Part shown: positions 33,104 through 39,823 of the stretch, in pieces
How the letters are laid out: every line of letters begins with the position of its first letter
Position numbering within the stretch: the stretch's first letter is position 1
Source of the DNA: Myxococcales bacterium
GTDB lineage: Bacteria > Myxococcota_A > Polyangia > Polyangiales > Ga0077539
Length of the DNA: 39,823 nucleotides
Direction: 5' to 3'
NCBI GenBank assembly: GCA_030652255.1
Contig: JAUSAZ010000126.1
Coordinates: 1 to 39,823 of the forward strand
Notes under the pieces: generated by a model
Seen by the model: the letters and a program-made list of their open reading frames with translations, nothing else
Database searches by the model: none
What the model was told of the DNA's origin: nothing
Position numbers and translations under genes: made by a program

Positions 33104-34588
33104 GTGGCGAAGCGCGAGCGGCGGCTCTTCCGGGCGTACGACGAGATGCACACGTCGAGGGCGGCGGTGGTGCGGGTGTCCGACGAGGGCGCGCTGCGGC
33201 GCGCGCTGCGGGGCATGGCCGCGCACCCGCGGCGGCGGCTGACGGTGCGCGGCGGTGGCTACTCGCTCGACGCGCAGGCGCTGGGCGACGACACGGTGCT
33301 CGAGCTCGCGCCGGAGGGCTTCGGCGGCGTGCGCGAGGTGGCCGTCGCGCGCGGGAGGGCGACGGTGACGGCCGGGGCCATGGCGACCTGGGCCGAGGTG
33401 CTCGACGCCACCGCGCGGGAGGGCTGGGTGCCCCCCAACACCGTCACCGGGCGCGACATCACGGTCGGGGGCACGCTCTCCTCGGACTGCCTCTCGCGCT
33501 TCTCCGGCGCGTGGGGCAAGGAGGCGGAGTCCATCGAGCGGTTCCGGATCATGCTGGCCGACGGGAGCGTGGTGTGCGCGCGCGCCGACGCCCCGGCGGG
33601 CTCGCTCGAACGGCGGGTCTTCGACGGGGCCATCGGGGGCCTCGGGGGCCTCGGGGTGGTGCTCGACGCGACGTACTCGCTGCGGCGCGTGTCGACCCCG
33701 GGTCGGCGCCCGAGGGTGCGCACGTACTTCGACCCGGTGGGGTGGCACGGCTTCGGGTGGGAGGCCTTCCTCGAGCAGCTGCGCTACGAGACGCTGCACG
33801 CGCGCCGGGCGGTGCAGGCGCTGGGCGCAAAGGCGTGGCGGGCGCCGCTCCCGCCGGGGATCTACGACGCGGTGTCGGCGACGGTGTGGTTCCGGGACAT
33901 GGGTCCGCGGGGGATGATCATCAGCTCGCGGCACGTCACGGGCGGGAAGCTGCAACGCTCGCCCCTCTACTCGGGGCCCACTCCGACGCGGCTGTTCGCG
34001 GAGCGCTCGATGTCCTGCGAGATCGGCGCGGACGTCGGACAGACGTCCTTCAAGACGCTGCACACGCTCAAGCGGTGGTCCGTCGACGCGCTGGAGCCCT
34101 TCGTGTTCTTCATGGAGGGCAACGTCGCGGCGCACCAGCGGGAGCAAGCGCGCGGTCGGCGGATGACCTCCTCGCAGCAGACCTTCGTGCTGCCCGTCGC
34201 GCAGGCCGCGGGGTTCTGCGCCGAGGTCGAAGCCGCCACGGACTCGATGCACCCGACCGTGCTCGACGTGCTCTACCTCCCCGCCGACCGCGGCGGCCGC
34301 GCCCTCTCGCCCACCCGCGACCTCGCGGGCTTCGCCGTCACGCTGGCCTACCAGTCCCTCGACGGCGCCCGCCAGCCCGCGGTGCGCCGCCTGCTCCGGT
34401 CGCTGTCGCTGCGCTGCGGCGCGCTCGGCGGCCGCGTGAGCCTGGTGAAGAACGTCCACGTGGGCGACCGCGCGCTGCGGGCGATGTACGCCGACGGCCT
34501 GGTCGAGTACCGCGCGCTGAAGGCCGAGCTCGACCCCGCGGGGCTGTTCACCAACGGCCTGCTCGACCGGCTCCTCGGCGACGGCTGA
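33104..34588 (+). CDS. FAD-linked oxidase (PCMH/VAO family, DprE1/aldonolactone-oxidase-like)
   Basis: Predicted 494-aa flavoenzyme. The N-terminal PCMH-type FAD domain has LTVRGGGYSLDAQAL (flavin pyrophosphate loop), VTAGAMATWAEVLDATAREG, GRDITVGGTLSSDCLSRF and AIGGLGGLGVVLDATYSL. The C-terminus ends in ELDPAGLFTNGLLDRLL, a common closing motif of the family. The usual loop histidine for covalent FAD is replaced (GGGYS), as in DprE1-like enzymes, so flavin is probably non-covalent. Substrates are usually sugars, lactones or alcohols; nothing nearby identifies this one. The GTG at 33104 is chosen because conserved sequence begins soon after it. Confidence 0.82.
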   Translation: MAKRERRLFRAYDEMHTSRAAVVRVSDEGALRRALRGMAAHPRRRLTVRGGGYSLDAQALGDDTVLELAPEGFGGVREVAVARGRATVTAGAMATWAEVLDATAREGWVPPNTVTGRDITVGGTLSSDCLSRFSGAWGKEAESIERFRIMLADGSVVCARADAPAGSLERRVFDGAIGGLGGLGVVLDATYSLRRVSTPGRRPRVRTYFDPVGWHGFGWEAFLEQLRYETLHARRAVQALGAKAWRAPLPPGIYDAVSATVWFRDMGPRGMIISSRHVTGGKLQRSPLYSGPTPTRLFAERSMSCEIGADVGQTSFKTLHTLKRWSVDALEPFVFFMEGNVAAHQREQARGRRMTSSQQTFVLPVAQAAGFCAEVEAATDSMHPTVLDVLYLPADRGGRALSPTRDLAGFAVTLAYQSLDGARQPAVRRLLRSLSLRCGALGGRVSLVKNVHVGDRALRAMYADGLVEYRALKAELDPAGLFTNGLLDRLLGDG

Positions 34589-34617
34589 CCGGTGCCCGCG
34601 CGCCGGGGCGCTACCGG
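34588..34617. terminator. Imperfect hairpin between convergent genes
   Basis: CCGGT (34589-34593) pairs with ACCGG (34613-34617), with further GC pairing inside, across the 22-bp gap between the oxidase gene and the convergent lipoprotein gene. No T-tract. Weak bidirectional terminator candidate. Confidence 0.25.
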
Positions 34618-35417
34618 CAGCTGCGGGTCTCGCGGTCGCAGAGCCACGCGAGCGAGTGCACGCCGTACTCGCCCTCGTCGCCGTAGGTGCCGACGGCGTC
34701 GAGCACGAGGTAGCGGCCGCCTGGGATCACGTATGCCCGCAGCCGCGGCTCGGCGACCGGGCGGTCGTCCCAGGCGGTCAACAGTGTCCGCGGCCCGCGC
34801 GGCTGCCACTGGAGCTCGATGCGGTCGGTGGCGCGCTCGGCGGCGTTGTCGCCTCCGCCGAAGGTGCGGCGGTGCACCGCGCGGACGGTCATCCCGGGCG
34901 ACCAGGCGAAGGCCGCGGCGGTGAGCTCACGGCGCAGCGGGCGGAGGTCGATGAAGCCGTCGGCGTCGAGGCGGGCCCGCAGCCGGGCGAGCACCGCCGG
35001 GGGGGGCGGGTCCTCGTCGGGCCGATCGATGAAGCCGGCGTCGGTCGGCTCCACCAGGCTCAGGGCGCTGGAGTCGGGTTCGCCGCGGAAGCGCACGCTC
35101 CACACGGTGTTCTCGTTGAGGTTGGTCCCGCTCTGGCCGACGAGGCACGCCGCGACGTTGAGGCGCGGCGACCACGCGAAGCACCCCGGCGCCATCGGCT
35201 CGGTCGCGGAGAGCGTCGGCCAGGTGGCGGGCGTCGCGCCCGCGAGGGCGTCGTCGACGGACGCATCAGGCAGCGCGGGACCGCCGACATCGATGGGAGC
35301 CGGGGAGGGTGCAACGTCGGGCACGACGACGGACCGGGGCGGTGTCGACCGGGGGCGACGACACGCGAGCGCGGAGGCGACGAGCAGCACCGGGAGGCAG
35401 AGGCGGAGGGCGTCCAT
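34611..35417 (-). CDS. Unrecognised lipoprotein, 268 aa
   Basis: Predicted exported lipoprotein: LRLCLPVLLVASALAC gives a lipobox with Cys at residue 19, followed by a Pro-rich linker with some Asp-Ala pairs (ALPDASVDDALAGA). The folded part has aromatic beta-like stretches (CFAWSPRLNVAACLVGQSGT, NTVWSVRF, FAWSPGMTVRAVHRR, YVIPGGRYLVLDAVGTYGDE) and ends CDRETRSC. I recognise no family and no catalytic motif. The ATG at 35417 is chosen because it starts the signal sequence. It is divergent from the HD-domain gene. Confidence 0.65.
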   Translation of the reverse strand: MDALRLCLPVLLVASALACRRPRSTPPRSVVVPDVAPSPAPIDVGGPALPDASVDDALAGATPATWPTLSATEPMAPGCFAWSPRLNVAACLVGQSGTNLNENTVWSVRFRGEPDSSALSLVEPTDAGFIDRPDEDPPPPAVLARLRARLDADGFIDLRPLRRELTAAAFAWSPGMTVRAVHRRTFGGGDNAAERATDRIELQWQPRGPRTLLTAWDDRPVAEPRLRAYVIPGGRYLVLDAVGTYGDEGEYGVHSLAWLCDRETRSCR

Positions 35418-35543
35418 CGGGGCCAGGATAGCCGCGGGTCCATCGACGGGTGACGGTTGTCGCCCGACCGTTACCCCCGGTGGGTGTGACCGCCCCCCGT
35501 GGGTGAGAGGCGCGCGCCCACCGCCCGCCTCGACCACCCATTG

Positions 35544-36038
35544 ATGTACGCTGACCTCCTCGACCTCGTCGTCGCCCTCGACCGCATCCCGCAGCACCCG
35601 CGGTATCACCCCGAGGGCGACGCCCTCTACCACTCCTTGCAGGTCTTCCAGCACGCCCGCCGAGAGTCCCGCGACCCGTGCCTCCACGCGGCCGCGCTGC
35701 TGCACGACGTCGGCAAGGCCCTGCGCTCGGGCGAGCACGACGCCGAGGGCGCTGACCTCCTCGAGGGCCTCGTGGCGCCGCGCGTCGTGTGGCTCGTGCG
35801 CCACCACCTCGACCTGCTGCGCGACCCCGGCGCCACCCGCCGACGCTTACACGGCACCGTAAGGCTGCGGGAGCTCGAGCTCCTCCGCCGCTGGGACCTC
35901 GCGGGCCGCTCGCCCCGCGCGCTCGTGTGCTCCCCGGCGGAGGCCGTGGCCTCCATCACCCTCGACCCCGCCCTCCTCAGCCCCGACGCCCCCGACGTCG
36001 ACGAAGCCCCCCATGGAAGGGACCTCTCCCCCCGCTGA
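35544..36038 (+). CDS. HD-domain protein (predicted phosphohydrolase)
   Basis: Predicted 164-aa soluble protein. The HD metal-site pattern is clear: H30 in YHSLQVFQHA, H54-D55 in AALLHDVGKAL, a GEHDAEGADLL segment, and H87-H88 in WLVRHHLDLL. HD proteins hydrolyse phosphate esters of nucleotides or related molecules; the small size and lack of a fused domain leave the substrate open. The gene overlaps the following sigma-region-4-like gene by 26 bp. Confidence 0.78.
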   Translation: MYADLLDLVVALDRIPQHPRYHPEGDALYHSLQVFQHARRESRDPCLHAAALLHDVGKALRSGEHDAEGADLLEGLVAPRVVWLVRHHLDLLRDPGATRRRLHGTVRLRELELLRRWDLAGRSPRALVCSPAEAVASITLDPALLSPDAPDVDEAPHGRDLSPR

Positions 36039-36351
36039 TCGTGTGCGCCTCTGCGCGGCGCTCGACCACGTCTCCGCCGACTCCGCGCTCTGGGGCGCCG
36101 CCGACGACAGCCACGACGCCCTCTGCGACGCCGTGCGCCGCGCCGTCGGGGCGGTGCTCTCCGAGCGCCAGCGCGAGATCGTCGAGTGGCACTTCTTCGA
36201 AGGGGTGTCGCAGGGCGAGATCGCCCGCCGCCTGGGCGTGAGCCAGCAGGTGGTGCAGAAGTCCCTCTACGGCGTCACCCGCCGCGGGCGCCCCATCGGG
36301 GGTTCGCTGCGACGGCTCCGCGAGGCGCTCTCCCCCCTCGTGGGCGCGTAG
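36013..36351 (+). CDS. Small sigma-70 region 4-like HTH protein
   Basis: Predicted 112-aa protein starting inside the HD gene. The centre reads LSERQREIVEWHFFEGVSQG then EIARRLGVSQQVVQKSLYGV, the helix-turn-helix of sigma-70 region 4 (-35 recognition), followed by an Arg-rich C-terminus. There is no region 2, so it is not a full sigma factor. It may be a stand-alone DNA-binding protein or bind RNA polymerase like other region-4-only proteins. The nucleotidyltransferase gene starts 3 bp after its stop. Confidence 0.72.
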   Translation: MEGTSPPADRVRLCAALDHVSADSALWGAADDSHDALCDAVRRAVGAVLSERQREIVEWHFFEGVSQGEIARRLGVSQQVVQKSLYGVTRRGRPIGGSLRRLREALSPLVGA

Positions 36352-36354
36352 CCG

Positions 36355-37185
36355 GTGGCGCGCATGGGACCGGGCGGGCTGCGCGGCGCCATCGCGGGCG
36401 AGGCCGCGCGATTGATGTACGAGGAGGGCGTGAAGCAGTACTTCACGGCCAAGCGCCTGGCCGCGAAGCGCCTCTTCGGCCGTGTGGGCGGGCGCCGGCT
36501 CCGCTACCGACCGCAGGACCTTCCCTCCAACGGGGAGATCCGCGACGCGCTGCTGGTGCTGGCGGACTACGCCGAAGGGGCCGGGCGCACGCGGCGGCTC
36601 TTCGCGATGCGGGTGGTGGCGCTGCGCGCGATGCGGGCGCTGGCGGGCTTCGAGCCGCGGCTCATCGGCAGCGTGAGCACGGGGCACATCCGCCGCGGGA
36701 GCGACGTCGACCTGCACGTGTTCACCGACGACGAGGACGCCCTCCTCGACCACCTCAAGGCCCTTGCCTGGCGGTGGGAGACCGAGCGGGTGACCATCCT
36801 CAAGGGGGGAGAGATCCGGGAGTTCCTGCACGTGCATGTGCGGGACGTGTTCGAGCTGGAGCTGACGGTGTACGAGCGGCGCGAGCTGCGGTTTCGCCCG
36901 CGGAGCAGCACCGACGGCAAGCCCATCGTGCGGGTGAAGACCGCCGCGCTGGAGGCGCTGATCGCCGCCGAGCACGCCGCGGCGTGGGCGCGCCACCTGG
37001 CGGATGGGACGCTCCCCGAGCTCCACGACGACGAGGACGACGAGGGCATGAGGGACCTCTCGCAATGGGACGGGCTGCTGGTGCTCGACGACGAGGACGA
37101 CGACCCGGAGCTGGCGCCGACGCCCGACGAGCTCATCGGGGACGACGGCGCGTACGACCCGCTGCCGGGCTTCGAGGAGGCGTGA
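36355..37185 (+). CDS. Nucleotidyltransferase-fold protein with acidic tail
   Basis: Predicted 276-aa protein. The core GSVSTGHIRRGSDVDLHVF (G105-S106 with D117-x-D119) matches the GS...DxD active site of NTP_transf_2 (pol-beta-type) enzymes, which transfer NMP to protein, nucleic acid or antibiotic. A later ELELTVYERRELRF strand may carry the third acidic residue. The last ~60 residues are very acidic (DDEDDEG, DDEDDDPELAP). Both GTG 36355 and ATG 36364 are possible starts. Tight packing after the sigma-like and HD genes suggests one operon. The target is unknown; a MNT-type AMP-transferase is one option. Confidence 0.75.
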   Translation: MARMGPGGLRGAIAGEAARLMYEEGVKQYFTAKRLAAKRLFGRVGGRRLRYRPQDLPSNGEIRDALLVLADYAEGAGRTRRLFAMRVVALRAMRALAGFEPRLIGSVSTGHIRRGSDVDLHVFTDDEDALLDHLKALAWRWETERVTILKGGEIREFLHVHVRDVFELELTVYERRELRFRPRSSTDGKPIVRVKTAALEALIAAEHAAAWARHLADGTLPELHDDEDDEGMRDLSQWDGLLVLDDEDDDPELAPTPDELIGDDGAYDPLPGFEEA

Positions 37186-37201
37186 AGAAGCACGCGACCC
37201 C

Positions 37202-37416
37202 GTGCGCGATCACTTCGCCGCCTTCGTCGAGCGGATGCAGGAGGGCGATCGCGCGCTGCCGCGGTACGTCGTGGCCGGGTTCGGGGAACCTTCGCGCGCA
37301 TCGACGAGAAGGGCGCGGACGACGACCGTCAGGCCGGGGCACCGCTGCGGGTGTTCGGCGGGCGGAGCCTTCTTGTGGAGGGCCGAAATCCCGGTCGCAG
37401 CGGACGACTCTGCTAG
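37202..37416 (+). pseudogene. Frameshifted fragment of an unrecognised gene
   Basis: Coding-like sequence runs in one frame as VRDHFAAFVERMQEGDRALP then RYVVAGFG, and continues from about 37288 in another frame as TFARIDEKGADDDRQAGAPL then RVFGGRSLLVEG, ending at TAG 37414-37416. One extra base near the GGGG at 37283-37286 would join the frames. I cannot name the family. The region from 37186 to 37437 holds no intact gene. Confidence 0.4.
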
Positions 37417-37437
37417 GTATCGTAGCCGCGAGGCGCG

Positions 37438-37695
37438 CTGACCCAACCCGACCAGACCTGGACCCCTGCGACCACCCTCGATGACGCCTACCGCGCTTGC
37501 GATCACGAACGACCCTTGGAGAGCGGGGACCCACGCTACGAGGATTTTTCAAAGGGTCGCGGCGACGACACGACGCGGATCTTGAAGGGGCGCTTCAGCC
37601 GCAGGGACGAGGGACGCTTCGTGCAGGTCGCGTTCTTGAGTCACCGTGGAGCGGGCAAGACCACTAAGAGGGTCGGGGCAATTCTCCGAGATTGA
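37438..37695 (+). pseudogene. N-terminal remnant of a P-loop ATPase
   Basis: The frame reads LTQPDQTWTPATTLDDAYRA, CDHERPLESGDPRYEDFSKG, then RFVQVAFLSHRGAGKTT and stops after ~10 more residues at TGA 37693. The DDAYRAC...PL..GDPRY..(L/F)S..RG opening plus HRGAGKTT (Walker A) matches the start of large P-loop/STAND-like ATPases seen in myxobacteria and cyanobacteria. No good start codon is visible, and everything after Walker A is missing. Base composition is visibly less GC-rich than the surroundings. Confidence 0.55.
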
Positions 37696-38458
37696 GCAGT
37701 TGTGTCGCTCAGAGATCTTGCCGGCAGCGCGGCACCTTGGGGATCTTCGTTTGGAGGCATACGGGCAAGATTTTCTCGCCGATGTGTTTGAGTCTCGAGG
37801 CCAGGCAGATGAGGCCATGCGGATTCGTCTCGACGAAGAACTGCCGACCTACGTGGCGCTCGGCGATCATCATTCCTGGGCCACGACGCTTGGCTCTATC
37901 GCCAATAGCCTGCTGGGTCGCGGGCAAGCGGGGGCCGCTCCGGACATTATTCGAGAGAGGGCGTTGCCCGTATTGATACGGACAGGAATCATGAGGGATG
38001 TGGCCCTTGCGCGACGCGACATGGGGCGATGCCCGATGGCGCTCGGGCGATGGAAGGAGGCCGTGGAAGTGTTCGCGGTTGCACGAGATTTTTTTGATGG
38101 TGCCGCTTCTCCCCGGGAGGCTGTTGCGGTTCGTGTCCTCGCCTCCCAGGCCCTCTGGCAGAGCAACGCCCGCCCCGCCGCTCTCCGCGAACTCCATGCC
38201 GCCCCCCAGCGCGCCGAGGCCGAGTCCGACCCATCCCTCGTCGTCACCGTCTGCGGCCACCTGCTCCCGCGATTGCTCGCAGATCACCGCCCGGCCGAGG
38301 CCCGCCGGGTCTTTGCCGACGTCACCGCGCTGCTGTCCTCGCGTGGCCGCTTCGACGCCGTCGACAGGCTCGCCCCCTGGGACCAGCGCCTGGCCACCGT
38401 GCCTCCTTCGGCGTCCGCGAATCGCGAGGCGAGGCGCAAGTCCCGCCGTCGCCCGTAG
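37646..38458 (+). pseudogene. TPR-repeat C-terminal remnant, 270-aa open frame
   Basis: After about ten residues that are an out-of-frame reading of the ATPase fragment, this frame encodes helical repeats: IEQLCRSEILPAARHLGDLR, DEAMRIRLDEELPTYVALGD, ALPVLIRTGIMRDVALARRD, WKEAVEVFAVARDFF. The EAxRIR..EELPxYxxLGD unit is the tetratricopeptide type found C-terminal to P-loop ATPases. It is in the +1 frame relative to the ATPase fragment, so an internal deletion and/or frameshift probably joined the two ends of one large gene. DNA up to about 38110 is lower in GC; beyond that it returns to the local norm. It may still be translated from the GTG at 37646, but I treat it as a remnant. Confidence 0.5.
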
Positions 38459-38597
38459 CTCACCTTCGCGAGCGAGGCCCGCGTCGCAGGCGCTTGCGCA
38501 GCGCGGGCCCCGGCCGCAGCTCACGCCCTCCTCCAGACGGCATCTCCCGCTGATCGGTGCCCGAAGGCGCGGCCGTCAGGGCGGAGGGCGTCAGGTG

Positions 38598-39823
38598 TTA
38601 CATCCAGCGCATCACGCCCAGCCCGAGGACCGCGATGCTCAACAGCGCGATCGCGATCCCGACCGTGGTGGCCAGTCGCCGCGATCGCATGGAGGCCCCG
38701 TCTGGCTTCGACTGGGACACGGGCCCGCGCGGCGCCGGCCGCGTCAGGACGAGCTCCTCGGAGAGTGAGATCGGCTGGGGGAGCGGGCCGGGATCGCGCG
38801 CGCCCTCGCGCTTCACCGCGGGGTCCGGCGACGCGCTGATTCCCACGGGCGGAGGCTCGAATGGCTCCGACAGGGACCACCGCCGCGCCTGGGTGCTGGG
38901 GCGCTGCGTGGGCGGCCGGCGCTCCACGGGGTCGTCCTTGAACTCCGCCGGGAGCAGATCGCCGATTCCCTCGAAGGAGCTCGGCCGCGGGAGGAAGCCC
39001 TTCGCGATCTCGGGCGTCACGTCGCGCCACAGCTTGCAGCCCGCGAGCGCGTCGCGAAACTCCGCCATGCTCGCGTACCGCTTGTCGAGGTCCCGCTCGA
39101 GCGCCTTGTGGATCACCTCCGCCAGGTCCCCGGGCACATCCGGCGCGTTCTGCCGCAACGGCGTGGGCCGTCCGAAGATGATCTGCGCCATCACGGCGTT
39201 GGGGTTGGTGCCGCCGAAGGGCAGCGTGCCGCAGACCATCTCGTAGCACATCGCGCCGACGCTCCAGACGTCGGTGCGCGCGTCGATGGTGCTGTCGCCG
39301 AGGGCCTGCTCGGGCGACATGTACCACGGCGTGCCGAACACCATCCCCGTCGCGGTGCGCTCCGCGCGGTCGAGCACGTCGATCACCTTGGCGATGCCGA
39401 AATCGATGACCTTCGGGACCACGTCGCCCCCCTCGGTCTCGTGCAGGAACACGTTCTCCGGCTTGATGTCGCGATGCACGAGGCCGCTGGTGTGGGCGGC
39501 GTCCAGCGCGGCCGCGACCTGTCCGATGATCGACACCGTCCGTGCCGGTGGCAGTGCCCCGTTGACGCGCAGTTCGTCCTTCAGGCTGACGCCCTCGACG
39601 AGCCGCATGTCGATGTAGAGCACTCCGTCGATGTCGCCGAAGTCGTGCACCGGGATGACGTGGGGATGCTGCAGACGGGCGGCCATGCGCGACTCGCGTC
39701 GGAAGCGGTGCTGGAAGTTCGGATCGGCGGCCATGTCCGCACGCAGTAGCTTGACCGCCACGACCCGCTCTCTGACGGTGTCGTAGGCGCGATAGACCTC
39801 GCCCATCCCGCCGACACCGATCA
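38598..39823 (-). CDS. Membrane-anchored Ser/Thr protein kinase (N-terminus outside window)
   Basis: Partial at its 5' end: the frame is open to the window edge and the visible part begins inside the glycine loop (IGVGGMGEVYRAYD). The lysine is in VAVKLLRADM, the catalytic loop is HRDIKPEN (RD type), the metal motif is DFG in VIDFGIAK, and the activation segment ends SPEQAL. After the kinase domain comes a Pro/Ser-rich linker of ~100 residues and one membrane helix (TTVGIAIALLSIAVLGLGVM) 4 residues from the C-terminus. No extracytoplasmic sensor follows, so the helix is a tail anchor. The upstream 139-bp gap to the TPR remnant holds no gene that I can see. Confidence 0.9.
   Translation of the reverse strand, partial: IGVGGMGEVYRAYDTVRERVVAVKLLRADMAADPNFQHRFRRESRMAARLQHPHVIPVHDFGDIDGVLYIDMRLVEGVSLKDELRVNGALPPARTVSIIGQVAAALDAAHTSGLVHRDIKPENVFLHETEGGDVVPKVIDFGIAKVIDVLDRAERTATGMVFGTPWYMSPEQALGDSTIDARTDVWSVGAMCYEMVCGTLPFGGTNPNAVMAQIIFGRPTPLRQNAPDVPGDLAEVIHKALERDLDKRYASMAEFRDALAGCKLWRDVTPEIAKGFLPRPSSFEGIGDLLPAEFKDDPVERRPPTQRPSTQARRWSLSEPFEPPPVGISASPDPAVKREGARDPGPLPQPISLSEELVLTRPAPRGPVSQSKPDGASMRSRRLATTVGIAIALLSIAVLGLGVMRWM

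Noticed and set aside
36186..37484. A 432-codon frame across the sigma-like and nucleotidyltransferase genes
   Set aside because: It overlaps two genes with recognisable motifs in other frames and reads as Arg/Gly-rich noise.

Overview
The window comes from a bacterium with a very GC-rich chromosome and the strong third-position G/C bias that goes with it. Eukaryote-like Ser/Thr kinases, lipoproteins with Asp-Ala-Gly stalks, AgmX/PglI-like and alpha-2-macroglobulin-like envelope proteins, and LuxR-type regulators with unusual sensor regions all suggest a Myxococcota bacterium, probably a Polyangia/Sandaracinus-type myxobacterium. This placement is inferred from gene content; there is no rRNA in the window. 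I saw no tRNA, CRISPR array, integrase or transposase.

Layout. 0-3.6 kb: an imperfect direct repeat, then two translationally coupled Kef/CPA2-type antiporters on the minus strand. 3.7-5.6 kb: a metallophosphatase and a HEAT-repeat protein. 5.57-5.88 kb: a gene-free patch with a dispersed repeat, a perfect palindrome and 45-bp tandem repeats. 5.9-9.7 kb: two zinc-ribbon membrane proteins around an AI-2E-family exporter. 9.76-16.3 kb: an alkane/fatty-acid block. An AraC regulator is divergent from a one-polypeptide ferredoxin / ferredoxin reductase / AlkB hydroxylase, with a duplicated operator-like site between them; a Ser/Thr kinase and a large acyl-CoA dehydrogenase follow. 16.28-17.36 kb: a zeta-toxin-like kinase and its small partner, bracketed by two 75-bp copies of the 3' end of the acyl-CoA dehydrogenase gene. 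17.4-20.3 kb: an SGNH-hydrolase lipoprotein with a V-D-A-G repeat stalk, an unrecognised protein and purine nucleoside phosphorylase.

20.4-24.0 kb: an efflux operon (HlyD-type adaptor, ABC ATPase, ABC-2 permease, TetR regulator) whose last codons run into a ~210-bp inverted-repeat element at 24.02-24.24 kb. 24.3-30.2 kb: a minus-strand cluster of a LysR DNA-binding domain without effector domain, a DUF2135 protein and a 1554-aa alpha-2-macroglobulin-like protein. 30.3-35.4 kb: methionine aminopeptidase, two LuxR-type regulators in tandem, an FAD-linked oxidase and a lipoprotein. 35.5-37.2 kb: overlapping HD-domain, sigma-region-4-like and nucleotidyltransferase genes. 37.2-38.5 kb: decayed remnants of at least two genes, one a P-loop ATPase/TPR protein of lower GC. 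The right edge is a second Ser/Thr kinase, cut off at its N-terminus.

The strongest leads are the toxin-antitoxin-like cassette with a duplicated target 3' end, the inverted-repeat element that also occurs as a solo copy at 5.6 kb, the three-domain AlkB fusion with its operator-like direct repeat, and the alpha-2-macroglobulin cluster with a possible secretin-type insert and a truncated LysR gene.
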